DNA of 56,103 bases from Calditrichaceae bacterium (GCA_013360445.1 JABWBP010000013.1:1-56103), one strand, 5' to 3'. Positions 18,478-27,563 are shown, numbered from the stretch's first letter. The notes: a model not told the origin generated them from the letters alone. Program-made: numbers and translations.

Positions 18478-19458
18478 ATGAAGACCACCGCCATCGCCCA
18501 CGCCAACATCGCCCTGGTAAAATACTGGGGCAAGCGCGACGCCGCCCTGAATTTACCGGCAACCGGCTCTATTTCCCTTACCTTGAAAGAGTTATTCACC
18601 AAAACCACGGTAGAATTTTCGGATGATCCGGCGCAGGATGAACTGACCCTCAACGGCGAACGCGCAAATCCAAAGGATGAACAGCGCGCCGGAAAGTTCC
18701 TGAATTTGATCCGGGCGCAGGCCGGGACCGGCCAGTTTGCCCGAATTACCAGCGAAAATAATTTCCCTACCGGCGCGGGGCTGGCCTCTTCCGCTTCCGG
18801 GTTTGCCGCCCTGGCCCTGGCCGCCGCCCACGCCGCGGGGTTGAACCTCTCCCCTGCCCGGCTTTCCGAATTAGCCCGGCGCGGCTCCGGCTCCGCGGCG
18901 CGCTCCATCTTCGGCGGGTTCGTGGAAATGAAGCCCGGCGTTCTCCCCGACGGCTCCGATGCCGTGGCGGTGCAACTGCACGATGAAACCTTCTGGCCGC
19001 TGGAAATGCTCATCCTGATCACCTCCGCGGCGGAAAAGGAGATTGGCTCTACCACGGGCATGAACCGCAGCGCGGAAACCTCTCCCTATTACCCGGCCTG
19101 GGTCGCTTCTTCCGTCGCCGATTTGGAGGCCATGCGCGACGCGATTTCCCGCAAAGATTTCCAGCAATTAGGCGAGATCGCCGAATTCAGTTGCTTCAAA
19201 ATGCACGGCCTGGCGCTCTCCGCCCGCCCGGCCATTTTATACTGGAACTCCCTGACGGTAGAACTCATCCACGCGGTTCGCGGCCTGCGCCAAAAGGGAA
19301 TTCCCGCCTACGTTACCATCGACGCGGGGCCGCAGATCAAGGTGATCTGCCTGCCGGAGTACTCGGAACAAATCCGCGCCGCGCTGGAACAAATTAGCGG
19401 CATCCGGCAGATCATCAAAACCTCCCCGGGGCCGGGGGCGCGGCTGGTTGAGGATTAG
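18478..19458 (+). CDS. mvaD: Diphosphomevalonate decarboxylase
   Basis: ATP-dependent decarboxylation of mevalonate diphosphate to isopentenyl diphosphate, the last step of the classical mevalonate pathway. The 326-residue GHMP-fold protein starts MKTTAIAHANIALVKYWGKR, the diagnostic N-terminus. The P-loop-like GAGLASSASGFAAL and RRGSGSAARS (134-143) follow, and the catalytic Asp is D282 in YVTIDAGPQIKV, which separates the true decarboxylase from mevalonate-3-kinase-like relatives. It is the first mevalonate gene after selD (105-base gap holding a pyrimidine-rich run). Only a weak GAG precedes the ATG. Confidence 0.95.
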   Translation: MKTTAIAHANIALVKYWGKRDAALNLPATGSISLTLKELFTKTTVEFSDDPAQDELTLNGERANPKDEQRAGKFLNLIRAQAGTGQFARITSENNFPTGAGLASSASGFAALALAAAHAAGLNLSPARLSELARRGSGSAARSIFGGFVEMKPGVLPDGSDAVAVQLHDETFWPLEMLILITSAAEKEIGSTTGMNRSAETSPYYPAWVASSVADLEAMRDAISRKDFQQLGEIAEFSCFKMHGLALSARPAILYWNSLTVELIHAVRGLRQKGIPAYVTIDAGPQIKVICLPEYSEQIRAALEQISGIRQIIKTSPGPGARLVED

Positions 19459-19482
19459 TAAAGTGATTTTCAGGTTTTTTTT

Positions 19483-19542
19483 GACAGGATATACAGGATT
19501 GACCGGATATTTCTTAATCCGGTTGATCCTGTGCATCCTGTC
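19483..19542. repeat. Dispersed-type palindrome GACAGGAT...ATCCTGTC
   Basis: A 26-base left arm (19483-19508) pairs with a 26-base right arm (19517-19542) at 22 positions around an 8-base loop. Each arm is built from degenerate acaggat units. Flanking T and A runs are present. Very similar sequences are known as dispersed intergenic repeats in many phyla. It separates mvaD from the phosphomevalonate kinase gene within the cluster. Confidence 0.85.
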
Positions 19543-19593
19543 AGAAAATAGATTTATCCTCTACCTGCTTGCGTGAAATACGGGCAAGAGAGT

Positions 19594-20688
19594 ATGACAT
19601 CGCCAATAATATCCCGGGCGCCGGGAAAACTGATCTTATTAGGTGAATACGCCGTGTTAGAAGGCGCTCCGGCGCTGGTTGCGGCGGTGAATCGCCGCGC
19701 TATGGCGACGATGCAGCCGGTGTACGGCGCGGAATTCCGCGTGGAAGCGCCGGATATCGAGATCTCCACCATCTCCTTCCGGGTGGATGACGCCGGCGAG
19801 GTGTACTTTGCCTCCGATGTTCCTGCCGAAAGCCTGCACAAGCTTCATTTCTTCTTCGCCGCCTTCCAAACCGCGTTGCGGGCGTTGAAGGATTATCCGC
19901 AAACCTTTTCCCCCGCGGCCATCGCCCTGGACACGGGGGATTTTTTTTATCAGAACCGGCAAACCGCCGGAAAATCATTTAAATTGGGATTGGGTTCCAG
20001 CGCCGCCCTGACGGTGGCATTATTGGGAGCAATGCTGGCCCGCGCCGGAAAACCCCCGATCAGCCGAAAGGAACGAGGGGAGCTTTTCCGGCTGGGCGTG
20101 CAGGCCCACCGCGCCGCCCAGGAAAACCTCGGCAGCGGCATCGACGTGGCCGCCAGCGCCTTTGGCGGGGTGTTGAAATACCAGATTCCCGCGGGCAAGC
20201 CCCCGGAATTCGCGTTGATCGAACCGCTTGCCCTGCCCAAAAATTGCCATTTCCGGATCGTTTGGAGCGGAAAATCCGCCTCCACGACGGATCTGGTCAA
20301 GCGGGTGCATTGTTTTCGGGATAAAGACCCGGTGGGGTACCAAAAAATCATGGCGGAAATGGCCGAACTCTCCTCCGCGGGGATCGCGGGGTTGAAAAAA
20401 GCCGATACGCCCGCTTTTCTCGACGCCGTTCGGGAATACTGCCGGGCGATGGAGCGCCTGGGGCAGCTCAGCGACGCGCCAATCCTCTCCCCGGAGCACC
20501 GGCGCATCGGCGAGATCGTTCGGGAGTGCGGGGCGGCCTACAAACCCTCCGGGGCCGGGGGCGGGGATTTGGGGATTGCCTTTGCCGCCTCCGCCAACAT
20601 TCTCCAGGAATGTGATGTTCGCTTGAAGAAAGCGGGAATTGAATGTATCGACATAAGTATTGCGCGAAAGGGCATTCAAATAAATTGA
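19594..20688 (+). CDS. mvaK2: Phosphomevalonate kinase (GHMP family)
   Basis: Phosphorylates mevalonate 5-phosphate to the diphosphate. The 364-residue protein begins MTSPIISRAPGKLILLGEYA and has the other GHMP motifs: GLGSSAALTVALLG, then QENLGSGIDVAASAFGG and the C-terminal KPSGAGGGDLGIAF, which as a set is characteristic of phosphomevalonate rather than mevalonate kinase. The start at 19594 is preferred over a GTG at 19573, which would add seven residues before the conserved N-terminus. Assignment within the GHMP family fits the context: the mevalonate kinase activity is supplied by the next gene and the decarboxylase by the previous one. Confidence 0.9.
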   Translation: MTSPIISRAPGKLILLGEYAVLEGAPALVAAVNRRAMATMQPVYGAEFRVEAPDIEISTISFRVDDAGEVYFASDVPAESLHKLHFFFAAFQTALRALKDYPQTFSPAAIALDTGDFFYQNRQTAGKSFKLGLGSSAALTVALLGAMLARAGKPPISRKERGELFRLGVQAHRAAQENLGSGIDVAASAFGGVLKYQIPAGKPPEFALIEPLALPKNCHFRIVWSGKSASTTDLVKRVHCFRDKDPVGYQKIMAEMAELSSAGIAGLKKADTPAFLDAVREYCRAMERLGQLSDAPILSPEHRRIGEIVRECGAAYKPSGAGGGDLGIAFAASANILQECDVRLKKAGIECIDISIARKGIQIN

Positions 20689-20712
20689 ATCGTCAACTGG
20701 ATTGTTGAATGA

Positions 20713-20744
20713 AGACCTCAAGGTTTTGGAAACCTTTGAGGTCT
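20713..20744. repeat. Palindrome, AGACCTTTGAGGTTT type (copy 2)
   Basis: agacctcaaggttt and aaacctttgaggtct pair with small imperfections. It is the same family as the perfect palindrome at 9253-9285 and lies between the phosphomevalonate kinase gene and the fusion gene. Confidence 0.8.
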
Positions 20745-20774
20745 ATAGCGACAAACTCAACGAGGTAATCCCAA

Positions 20775-23027
20775 ATGGATCGTTCCCGTATCCCGCAATT
20801 TTACAAATATTCCGTTTTGGAACGCTTAGAAATCCTGAAAGAGCGGAATCTCATTTCCCAGGATGATTATCGGACGCTCTCCAACGGCAGAAGCATGCTC
20901 AGCTTAGAAGAAGCCGATAAAATGGTGGAAAACGTCATCGGGGTTTTCTCCCTGCCCATCGGGCTGGGGTTGAATTTCCTCGTCAACGGCAAAGATTACC
21001 TCGTGCCGATGGCGGTTGAAGAGCCTTCCATCATCGCCGCGGTGAGCTCCGCGGCCAAAATCGTGCGCCAGGGCGGCGGTTTCAAAGCTGAAAGCACCGC
21101 TCCCATCCTCATCGGCCAGGTGCAGGTGGTGGACATCGAAAACCCCGCCCACGCCAAAAAAGCGATCTTGCAGAACCGGGAAGAGATCATCAACCTGGCC
21201 AACAGCCTGCACCCGCGCATGGTCGCCCGGGGCGGCGGCGTCAAGGACATCGAGGTGATTATTCACCCTTCGTCGTCGCACCGCGGCGATATGCTGATCG
21301 TGCACCTGTTGGTGGACACCCGCGACGCCATGGGCGCCAACCTGGTCAACAGCATGTGCGAAGGGGTGGCATCGTTGATCGAAAAAATCGCCAACGGAAA
21401 GGTGTTTCTGCGCATACTTTCCAACCTCAGCGACCGCGCGCTGGTGCGGGCGGAGTGCGCCATCCCCACCCAATACCTGGCCGGGAAAGGCTACAGCGGC
21501 GAGGAGGTGCGCGACGGCATCATCTTAGCCAATGAATTTGCTTCGGTAGATCCCTACCGCGCCGCCACCCATAACAAGGGAATTATGAACGGCATCGACG
21601 CGGTGGCGATTGCCACCGGCAACGATTGGCGGGCCATCGAGGCGGCCGCCCACGCTTACGCGGCCCGGGGCAATACCTACACCTCCCTCACCCAGTGGTA
21701 CAAGAATGACGCCGGCGACCTGGCCGGCAAACTTACCATTCCCTTGAAAGTAGGGATCGTTGGGGGGCCCCTGGAATCCAATCCGGTGGTGGAAATTCTC
21801 CTGCGCCTGCTGAACGTTTCCCGGGCCACGGAGCTGGCGGAAGTGATGGCGGCGGTGGGATTGGCGCAGAACTTTGCCGCCATCCGGGCGCTTTCCACGG
21901 AAGGAATTCAACAGGGGCACATGACTCTGCACGCCCGCACCGTCGCCCAGGCCGCGGAAGCGCCGCCGGATATTTACGACGAAGTGGTGGATCAATTGAT
22001 CAAAAGCGGGGAGATCAAGGTGTGGAAAGCGCAGGAGATTGTGCAATCGCTGCGGCAGCGGGCCGAGGTTGCCCGGGCCAGGGAGGAAATGGTTGCGGAG
22101 GAGCAGGAAGAACTGCCGGCCGGATTCGGCAAAATCATTCTCTTTGGGGAGCACGCCGCGGTGTACGGCAGCCACGTAATTGCCGCCCCGGTTCCCCTGG
22201 CCATCCAGGCGAAGGTGGAAGACGAAGAAGACGGCATCCACTTAGTCATTCCCCGCTGGGGGGTGGAAGAGCGGTTGCGCATGAACGTGGAGCACAAGTA
22301 CTCCATTTTCCAATCCCTGGACCTGATTTTGAATACCCTGGGCTTGCGGGATAAGAACATGCGCATCGAAATTTATCCCCACATCCCCCGGGCTATGGGG
22401 TTAGGCGGTTCATCGGCGCTGGCGGTGGCGATCATCCGCGCCCTTTCGAAACATTATACGCTCGACCTGAGTGATGAGCAGATCAACACGCTGGCCTTCA
22501 AATCGGAACAGATCGTGCATGGAACGCCTTCCGGGATCGACAATACCATGGCCACCTACGGCAAATTCATCCTCTACAAAAAAGGCGATCCGCCCCTGAT
22601 CAAACCTATCGAGGTGCCCAAACCGATCCCCATGGTGATCGGCATTACCGGGGTAGAGAGTTTGACCGCTAAAATGGTCGCCAACGTACGCAGCGCCTGG
22701 GAAAAGAACCGCTTTATGTACGACAAGATTTTTACGGAAATCAACAACCTTACCCTGGAAGCAGCCAAAGCGATCAAGCGCTACGATCTGGAGAAATTGG
22801 GCGATTACATGAACATCAACCAGGGCTTGTTGAACGCCCTGCAAGTTTCCAGTTGGGAATTGGAAGAATTGATCCAGATTGCCCGCAAAGCCGGGGCGTT
22901 GGGCGCTAAACTGACCGGCGGCGGGGGCGGCGGGGCCATGATCGCTCTCTGCCCGGGTAACGCCGATGCGGTGGTGGAGGCCATGCGCAAAGCCGGCTAC
23001 CGGGCGCTGATAGCCAATATCGGTTAA
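20775..23027 (+). CDS. Class II HMG-CoA reductase - mevalonate kinase fusion
   Basis: A 750-residue protein in one uninterrupted frame. Residues 1 to about 430 are class II (bacterial) HMG-CoA reductase, with the catalytic set E83 (MAVEEPSI), K268 (HNKGIMNG), D284 (GNDWRAIEA) and H382 (GHMTLHAR), matching the Pseudomonas mevalonii enzyme almost position for position. A charged, probably helical linker (about 405-447) leads to a mevalonate kinase domain (448-750) with GKIILFGEHAAVYG, the ATP loop GLGGSSALAVAI and KLTGGGGGGAMIAL. The polypeptide would reduce HMG-CoA to mevalonate and phosphorylate it, two consecutive steps. The RBS GAGGT precedes the ATG at 20775. Fusion of these two enzymes is unusual; the common bacterial fusion is thiolase with the reductase. 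Confidence 0.95.
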   Translation: MDRSRIPQFYKYSVLERLEILKERNLISQDDYRTLSNGRSMLSLEEADKMVENVIGVFSLPIGLGLNFLVNGKDYLVPMAVEEPSIIAAVSSAAKIVRQGGGFKAESTAPILIGQVQVVDIENPAHAKKAILQNREEIINLANSLHPRMVARGGGVKDIEVIIHPSSSHRGDMLIVHLLVDTRDAMGANLVNSMCEGVASLIEKIANGKVFLRILSNLSDRALVRAECAIPTQYLAGKGYSGEEVRDGIILANEFASVDPYRAATHNKGIMNGIDAVAIATGNDWRAIEAAAHAYAARGNTYTSLTQWYKNDAGDLAGKLTIPLKVGIVGGPLESNPVVEILLRLLNVSRATELAEVMAAVGLAQNFAAIRALSTEGIQQGHMTLHARTVAQAAEAPPDIYDEVVDQLIKSGEIKVWKAQEIVQSLRQRAEVARAREEMVAEEQEELPAGFGKIILFGEHAAVYGSHVIAAPVPLAIQAKVEDEEDGIHLVIPRWGVEERLRMNVEHKYSIFQSLDLILNTLGLRDKNMRIEIYPHIPRAMGLGGSSALAVAIIRALSKHYTLDLSDEQINTLAFKSEQIVHGTPSGIDNTMATYGKFILYKKGDPPLIKPIEVPKPIPMVIGITGVESLTAKMVANVRSAWEKNRFMYDKIFTEINNLTLEAAKAIKRYDLEKLGDYMNINQGLLNALQVSSWELEELIQIARKAGALGAKLTGGGGGGAMIALCPGNADAVVEAMRKAGYRALIANIG

Positions 23028-23029
23028 AT

Positions 23030-23095
23030 GTGTTCGTGTGTTCAGGTGTCTAAGTTACTCGAACACATGAACACATGAGCACTAAAACACACTAA
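23030..23095. repeat. Palindromic gtgttc/gaacac repeat
   Basis: tgtgttcgtgtgttcaggtg (23030-23049) and its imperfect complement in ctcgaacacatgaacacatg (23058-23077) flank a short spacer, with more acac units after it. Related repeats occur at 17254 and 47820. It lies between the fusion gene and idi. Confidence 0.7.
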
Positions 23096-23116
23096 GACTT
23101 TTAGAGGGAACGACCC

Positions 23117-23695
23117 ATGCTGCAAAATGATCAGCAAGTTTCTTTTGACGATGAATTGTTAGTAGTGGTGGATGAAAAAAACCGGGTGTTGGGGTACAAA
23201 AACAAATTAGAGTGCCACAAGGGGGAGGGCATTTTGCACCGGGCATTTTCGATCTTCATTTTCAATGATAGAGGAGAGGTGTTGATCCAGAAACGCAGCG
23301 GGCAAAAGCATCTCTGGCCGCATTTCTGGTCCAATAGCTGCTGCAGCCACCCCCGCAAGGGTGAAGAGCTGGAAAACGCGGTACAGCGGCGTCTGGCCGA
23401 GGAGTTAGGCATCAGCACGCCTTTAACGCACCTGTTTACCTTTCAATATCACGCCAAATTCGGTAACGTGGGGTCGGAGCGGGAAATTTGCGCGGTTTAT
23501 ATGGGCAAGAGCAATGATAAAATTGTAGTAAATCCCACTGAGATTGCGGAGTGGAAGTGGATCAAAATCAATAATCTGACCCGGGAGCTTGCCAAAGACC
23601 CCGATCAATACACTCCCTGGATAAAATTAGAGTGGGAGAGGATGATGCTGGAGCACCGGGGGGAGATCGAGCATATTATTCTCGGGAGATCATGA
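23117..23695 (+). CDS. idi: Isopentenyl-diphosphate delta-isomerase, type I
   Basis: Interconverts isopentenyl and dimethylallyl diphosphate. The 192-residue protein has the Nudix-like fold of type I enzymes: HRAFSIFIFNDRGEVLIQKR, the active-site Cys in SNSCCSHPRKGEE (C76 by alignment with E. coli C67), the metal-binding His and Glu residues, and GSEREICAVY carrying the catalytic Glu (E121/E123). The start follows AGAGGGA. It is the last gene of the mevalonate cluster. A type I isomerase is notable, as many bacterial mevalonate clusters use the flavin-dependent type II enzyme. Confidence 0.95.
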   Translation: MLQNDQQVSFDDELLVVVDEKNRVLGYKNKLECHKGEGILHRAFSIFIFNDRGEVLIQKRSGQKHLWPHFWSNSCCSHPRKGEELENAVQRRLAEELGISTPLTHLFTFQYHAKFGNVGSEREICAVYMGKSNDKIVVNPTEIAEWKWIKINNLTRELAKDPDQYTPWIKLEWERMMLEHRGEIEHIILGRS

Positions 23696-23729
23696 TGGAG
23701 ATGATCCGTAGCAAGCCAACAAACTTTGC

Positions 23730-23756
23730 AGGGGCGCGTCAGCACGGCGCGCCCCT
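23730..23756. terminator. Hairpin AGGGGCGCG...CGCGCCCCT between convergent genes
   Basis: A 9-base-pair GC-rich stem (23730-23738 with 23748-23756) in the gap between idi (plus) and the M43 protease gene (minus). It is of a dispersed-repeat type (gtaggggcg...). There is no U-tract, so a terminator role is inferred from position. Confidence 0.5.
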
Positions 23757-23769
23757 ACAACAGCCGGCT

Positions 23770-26052
23770 TCACTTCAATAATACCATCTTCTGCACCCGC
23801 TTGAAATCCCCCGCCTCAAAACGGTACACGTACACTCCGCTGGCAAGCGCGACGCCGGCATCGTTGCGGCCGTCCCAGGCGACTTCATGATGCCCGGGCG
23901 CAATTGCCCCGTTGACCAGGGTGCGCACCGGCTGGCCCAGCAGGTTATAAATCTGCAATTTGACGTCCCGGCGTTCCGGAAGGGTAAACGTAATCCGGGT
24001 ATCGGGGTTGAAGGGGTTGGGGTAATTCTGGCTGAGGGAGAATTCCACCGGCGCGATTTCTTCTTCCTGCGCAATGCCCACCGGGGTCTCCAGGCGCACG
24101 TCGTCGATAAACCAGTCATCGTTGGGGAAATTGCTGGCCCCGCCTAAGGAGCGAAATTTTACCTGGAATTGGCCGTGAAAATAGCTGCCCCCGCCGTTGG
24201 GCGCGTTTTCGATATCAATGGTTTCCTGCGCGAAAGGCTGCACAGGGGAACCCTCGTAAAACTTCACCATTACCCATTCGCCGAGGCTGTTTCGGAACCA
24301 GACTTGCAAGCTATCCTCCGGCTCCGGGGCGTTGCCGTTGCCCTGGGGCTGGTAGTAGTACGACAGCGTTACCCCGGATCCCTCCATTCCGCTCAAATCC
24401 AGGGTTTTCAGCTCCACGGTTTCTTCTCCGTTGGGCCTGCCGTTCAGGTTCAGGGCAAATGGAGCGCTGGGGGGATTAGCGGAGCGATTGTTGACCTCCG
24501 TGGTGGTATTGATCCAGATCGCCGAATCGGGTTCGCCGGAAGCGATGAACTGGTCAACGATGGGCAGGCCCAGGGGAGTGGCCAGCTTCGCGGTCGGCGC
24601 GCTCTGGTTGGGAGGATTTTCGTTATCGACGCTGGTAATGTGCCACTGGTAATTGCCCGGAACAGCAGGAGCATACACGCCGGAATCGATGATTCCGGTA
24701 TCCCCGGAAGCGCGGGTAAAGGTTGCTACCTCCAGGTCATTTTGATATAAAATTACCCCGGCGTAGTCATCCATGGTGGTGCTGTCCACGTTCACGGCGG
24801 CGCTGGTCCAATAAATTTTCACTTGCTGCTGATTCCCGGCGATAGCGAAAAATACCGGGGGGGCGGGAACGGGCGATCCCCCGGCAATCCAGGAGGCGCT
24901 GATGGCCTGGCTGGATACGCCGTTGCTGTCTAATTTCGCGTAAATCGTATAAGTATATTCCTGCCCGTCCACCAGGCCGGTATCCACATATTGTTCCACC
25001 ACGCTCTGCACCGAATCGATCCAGGCTCCGTCGCGTTGGACGTGGACGTGATAAAAACCGGCTTCGAGGGTATCCCCGGTGACCAGGCTTGTGGGGTCAT
25101 CCCAGCTCAATTGCATGGAAGCCGGGGTGGTATAATCGCTGAACGCCGCCAGGTTGGCCGGTGGATTGGGCGTGGCGATAAGCCCTTCCAGCAGGCCGGG
25201 CTTGTAAATGGCTACCAGTGAATCCATGCGCACCGCCTGCAGAGGGGTGAATTCGTACATACAGGCGTCGTCGGTGTAATCCATGTAGTTATGGATCGGA
25301 TCCTGTCCGGGCTGGGGACAGCTGTCTCTCCCAATGGGGCAGCCGAATGCCTCGGAGCCTTCGTAGGGAGTATCATCCACTTCATCGCCCGGGGGGTTGC
25401 AGCCGTTCTGAAAGGTATGGTGTAACCCCAGGTAATGCCCGATCTCATGGGTGCCGGTATCGCCTTCATTATAAGGGAAAGCGGTTCCGCCGGGCAGGGA
25501 AGAGTTCAGAATAACGACGCCGTGCATGTAATGGCCTTCCGGAAAACTCCAGGGCATGTAAGCCCAGCCCAACAGCCCGCCGCCTAAGTTTGCAAGATAA
25601 AAATTGAGGGTATGGGCGGGATCGATTGCCAGGGCTTGCTTCATGGCGACTTCGGCGGCTCCCCCGCTTACGGTGTACCAGGCATTATTCGCAGTGGTAT
25701 CCACGTGGGCCAGGTAAAACGCATAGCCGGAGCCGGCAAAGGCATTATTCAGGGTATCGATCTGCGCTTCGAGCTGCCACATAGGTACCAGCCCCTGGCC
25801 GCTTGTATTGGTAATGATGTGGAACGCCACGGGAATCGTAATCGTGGCGCCGGCGGTTTTCTGCCGCCACTGTTGCAAATGTTCCGCGGCATATACCCCG
25901 GCCGGCGAGGACGAGTATTCCGTGCCGCAGCGAACCCCGGGAACCCAGTCGCCATTTTCCGAAAGATACTCTGTGTCGGGGGCCGGATATTGCGCGAATA
26001 CCACATTTATCGCCAGAATGCCCATCGACAAAAAGAGAAACAACTTCTTCAT
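23770..26052 (-). CDS. Secreted M43 (pappalysin-like) metalloprotease with T9SS sorting domain
   Basis: A 760-residue secreted protein. It has a signal peptide (MKKLFLFLSMGILAINVVFA), then a zinc-protease domain with HExxHxxGxxH at H202, E203, H206, G209 and H212 (THEIGHYLGLHHTF), as in cytophagalysin/PAPP-A peptidases. Two fibronectin type III-like segments (about 290-490) and a jelly-roll-like region follow. The last ~85 residues form a FlgD/T9SS type A sorting domain (SLSQNYPNPFNP ... ASGVYVYRFEAGDF). It should be exported by type IX secretion and fits with the PorV protein in this window. The start has AGGAG five bases upstream. A close match to the family; substrate unknown. Confidence 0.92.
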   Translation of the reverse strand: MKKLFLFLSMGILAINVVFAQYPAPDTEYLSENGDWVPGVRCGTEYSSSPAGVYAAEHLQQWRQKTAGATITIPVAFHIITNTSGQGLVPMWQLEAQIDTLNNAFAGSGYAFYLAHVDTTANNAWYTVSGGAAEVAMKQALAIDPAHTLNFYLANLGGGLLGWAYMPWSFPEGHYMHGVVILNSSLPGGTAFPYNEGDTGTHEIGHYLGLHHTFQNGCNPPGDEVDDTPYEGSEAFGCPIGRDSCPQPGQDPIHNYMDYTDDACMYEFTPLQAVRMDSLVAIYKPGLLEGLIATPNPPANLAAFSDYTTPASMQLSWDDPTSLVTGDTLEAGFYHVHVQRDGAWIDSVQSVVEQYVDTGLVDGQEYTYTIYAKLDSNGVSSQAISASWIAGGSPVPAPPVFFAIAGNQQQVKIYWTSAAVNVDSTTMDDYAGVILYQNDLEVATFTRASGDTGIIDSGVYAPAVPGNYQWHITSVDNENPPNQSAPTAKLATPLGLPIVDQFIASGEPDSAIWINTTTEVNNRSANPPSAPFALNLNGRPNGEETVELKTLDLSGMEGSGVTLSYYYQPQGNGNAPEPEDSLQVWFRNSLGEWVMVKFYEGSPVQPFAQETIDIENAPNGGGSYFHGQFQVKFRSLGGASNFPNDDWFIDDVRLETPVGIAQEEEIAPVEFSLSQNYPNPFNPDTRITFTLPERRDVKLQIYNLLGQPVRTLVNGAIAPGHHEVAWDGRNDAGVALASGVYVYRFEAGDFKRVQKMVLLK

Positions 26053-26175
26053 AAAAACTCCTGTTCAATAAGTGGCAAGGGAAGAGCGGCAATATTCGTT
26101 TGAACGAATCTACCGTTTCGGTGAAGTAAAGCGCCCCTAATTTATCGGATAAAATCGAAGATGCAAGGGATTTTA

Positions 26176-26302
26176 TTGGGGATTGCGGGATCTCGGATTT
26201 GGGATTGCGGATTGGGGATTGGAGATTATTCTCGGTAAGGCTAAAAAATTGATTTTACTGCAATCCGAAATCAGCAATCGAAAATCCGCAATCCCGAAAT
26301 TC
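26176..26302. repeat. Palindrome of ggattgcggatt / aatccgcaatcc repeats
   Basis: The left arm has four degenerate ggattg units (26176-26226), the right arm has caatccgaaatcagcaatcgaaaatccgcaatccc-type units (26261-26296). It reaches the stop codon of the CoA-transferase gene. The remaining part of the 250-base gap contains the promoter of the M43 gene, not recognisable as such. Confidence 0.7.
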
Positions 26303-27526
26303 TCAGACCCACAAAAGCACGCCTTTGCGTTTCAAGGCGATGATTCGACCCGGATCATATCCCAGGTCCTGCGCCAGAATTTGCTCCGCGTGTTCGTTGA
26401 GGTGAGGCGGGGGGGACATTTCCGGCCTGAAGTTCATAAAATTGCACTCGAAGGCGATGGTGCGCAGGCCGGTGAGGCGCTGGCCGGTCTGCGTTCCGGC
26501 TGACCGGGAGGCGGGCATCTCCGCTTCGATCACCAACTCTCGCGCGCCCTGCTGCTCGAATACCTCTTTCATGTTCAGAATGCCGCCGGTGGGCACTTTC
26601 CGGGAGTTCAGCCGCTCCAGCAACTGGCCGCGCTCGAATTTGGCGATTTGCTCCGCTAAAATTTTATTCAGCCGCTCCCGGTTCTTCACCCGCTGCGGAT
26701 TACTGGAGTAGAGGGGAATGGCGGCCAGTTCCGGGCGCTCCAGCACGCTGCACAAAGTTTTGAATTGCTGATCATTCCCCACCGCCAGAACGATCTCTTT
26801 CTCATCCTTTGTTTTAAAAACGCTGCCATAGGGCGCGATATTGGGATGTTCGGAACCCATGCGCTCCGGGATATGCCCGGCCACCAGCCAGTTAGCGGCC
26901 TGGTTAGCCAGGGATGCGATGCCGGCTTGCAGCAGGGAGGTATGCACGTAACTGCCTTCGCCGGTTTCCATGCGCCGGATGAGCGCCAGCAGCAGCGCCT
27001 CCTTCAACTGGTGCGCCGCCAGCAGGTCTATCAGCGCGACGGGCATTTTCAGCGGGGCGCTTTCCGGGGTCCCGTTCATGTAGGTAAAACCGCTGGCGGC
27101 CTGGAGAATCGCATCGTATCCGGCGCGGGGGTCTTCCTTCCCATAGCCGGTGATCTGGCCATAAATCAGGCGAGGGTTGATTTCCGCCAGGGTATCGTAA
27201 TCCAGGCGCAGTTTTTTGTCGTCTCCCGGTTTGTAGCTGGCGATGAGGATATCGGCCCGGCGGGCCAGGTCGTAGATCACCTGGCGGCCGTCGGCAAGGC
27301 TGGCTTTAACGGCAATGGATTCTTTGCCCCAGTTTACAGAAGAAAAATAGCTGGAAATATCGCTTTCTTTGGCTTCGGAGGGGAGTTTCCAGCTGCGGGT
27401 GACGTCGCCCATGGTCTCCGGATTTTCGACTTTGATGACCCGGGCGCCTAATTCGGCGAAAAACATTCCCACGGCCGGCCCGGCCAGAACGTTCGCCAGT
27501 TCGATCACCAGTAAATCCTTATACAT
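26303..27526 (-). CDS. Class III CoA-transferase (CaiB/BaiF family)
   Basis: A 407-residue protein of the class III CoA-transferase fold, which moves CoA between carboxylic acids. The N-terminus (VIELANVLAGPAVGMFFAELGARVIKVE) and NWGKESIAV and ADILIASYKPG blocks are typical. The catalytic aspartate is expected in GYDAILQAASG (about residue 149), equivalent to Asp169 of formyl-CoA transferase. The substrates cannot be told from sequence. No thiolase, dehydratase or dehydrogenase is adjacent. It ends in a repeat palindrome and its 5' gap carries a 9-base tandem repeat. Confidence 0.92.
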   Translation of the reverse strand: MYKDLLVIELANVLAGPAVGMFFAELGARVIKVENPETMGDVTRSWKLPSEAKESDISSYFSSVNWGKESIAVKASLADGRQVIYDLARRADILIASYKPGDDKKLRLDYDTLAEINPRLIYGQITGYGKEDPRAGYDAILQAASGFTYMNGTPESAPLKMPVALIDLLAAHQLKEALLLALIRRMETGEGSYVHTSLLQAGIASLANQAANWLVAGHIPERMGSEHPNIAPYGSVFKTKDEKEIVLAVGNDQQFKTLCSVLERPELAAIPLYSSNPQRVKNRERLNKILAEQIAKFERGQLLERLNSRKVPTGGILNMKEVFEQQGARELVIEAEMPASRSAGTQTGQRLTGLRTIAFECNFMNFRPEMSPPPHLNEHAEQILAQDLGYDPGRIIALKRKGVLLWV

Positions 27527-27563
27527 GGCAGGTTCCCTGTGGTGAAGTGAGCTTAGTTTTTGA

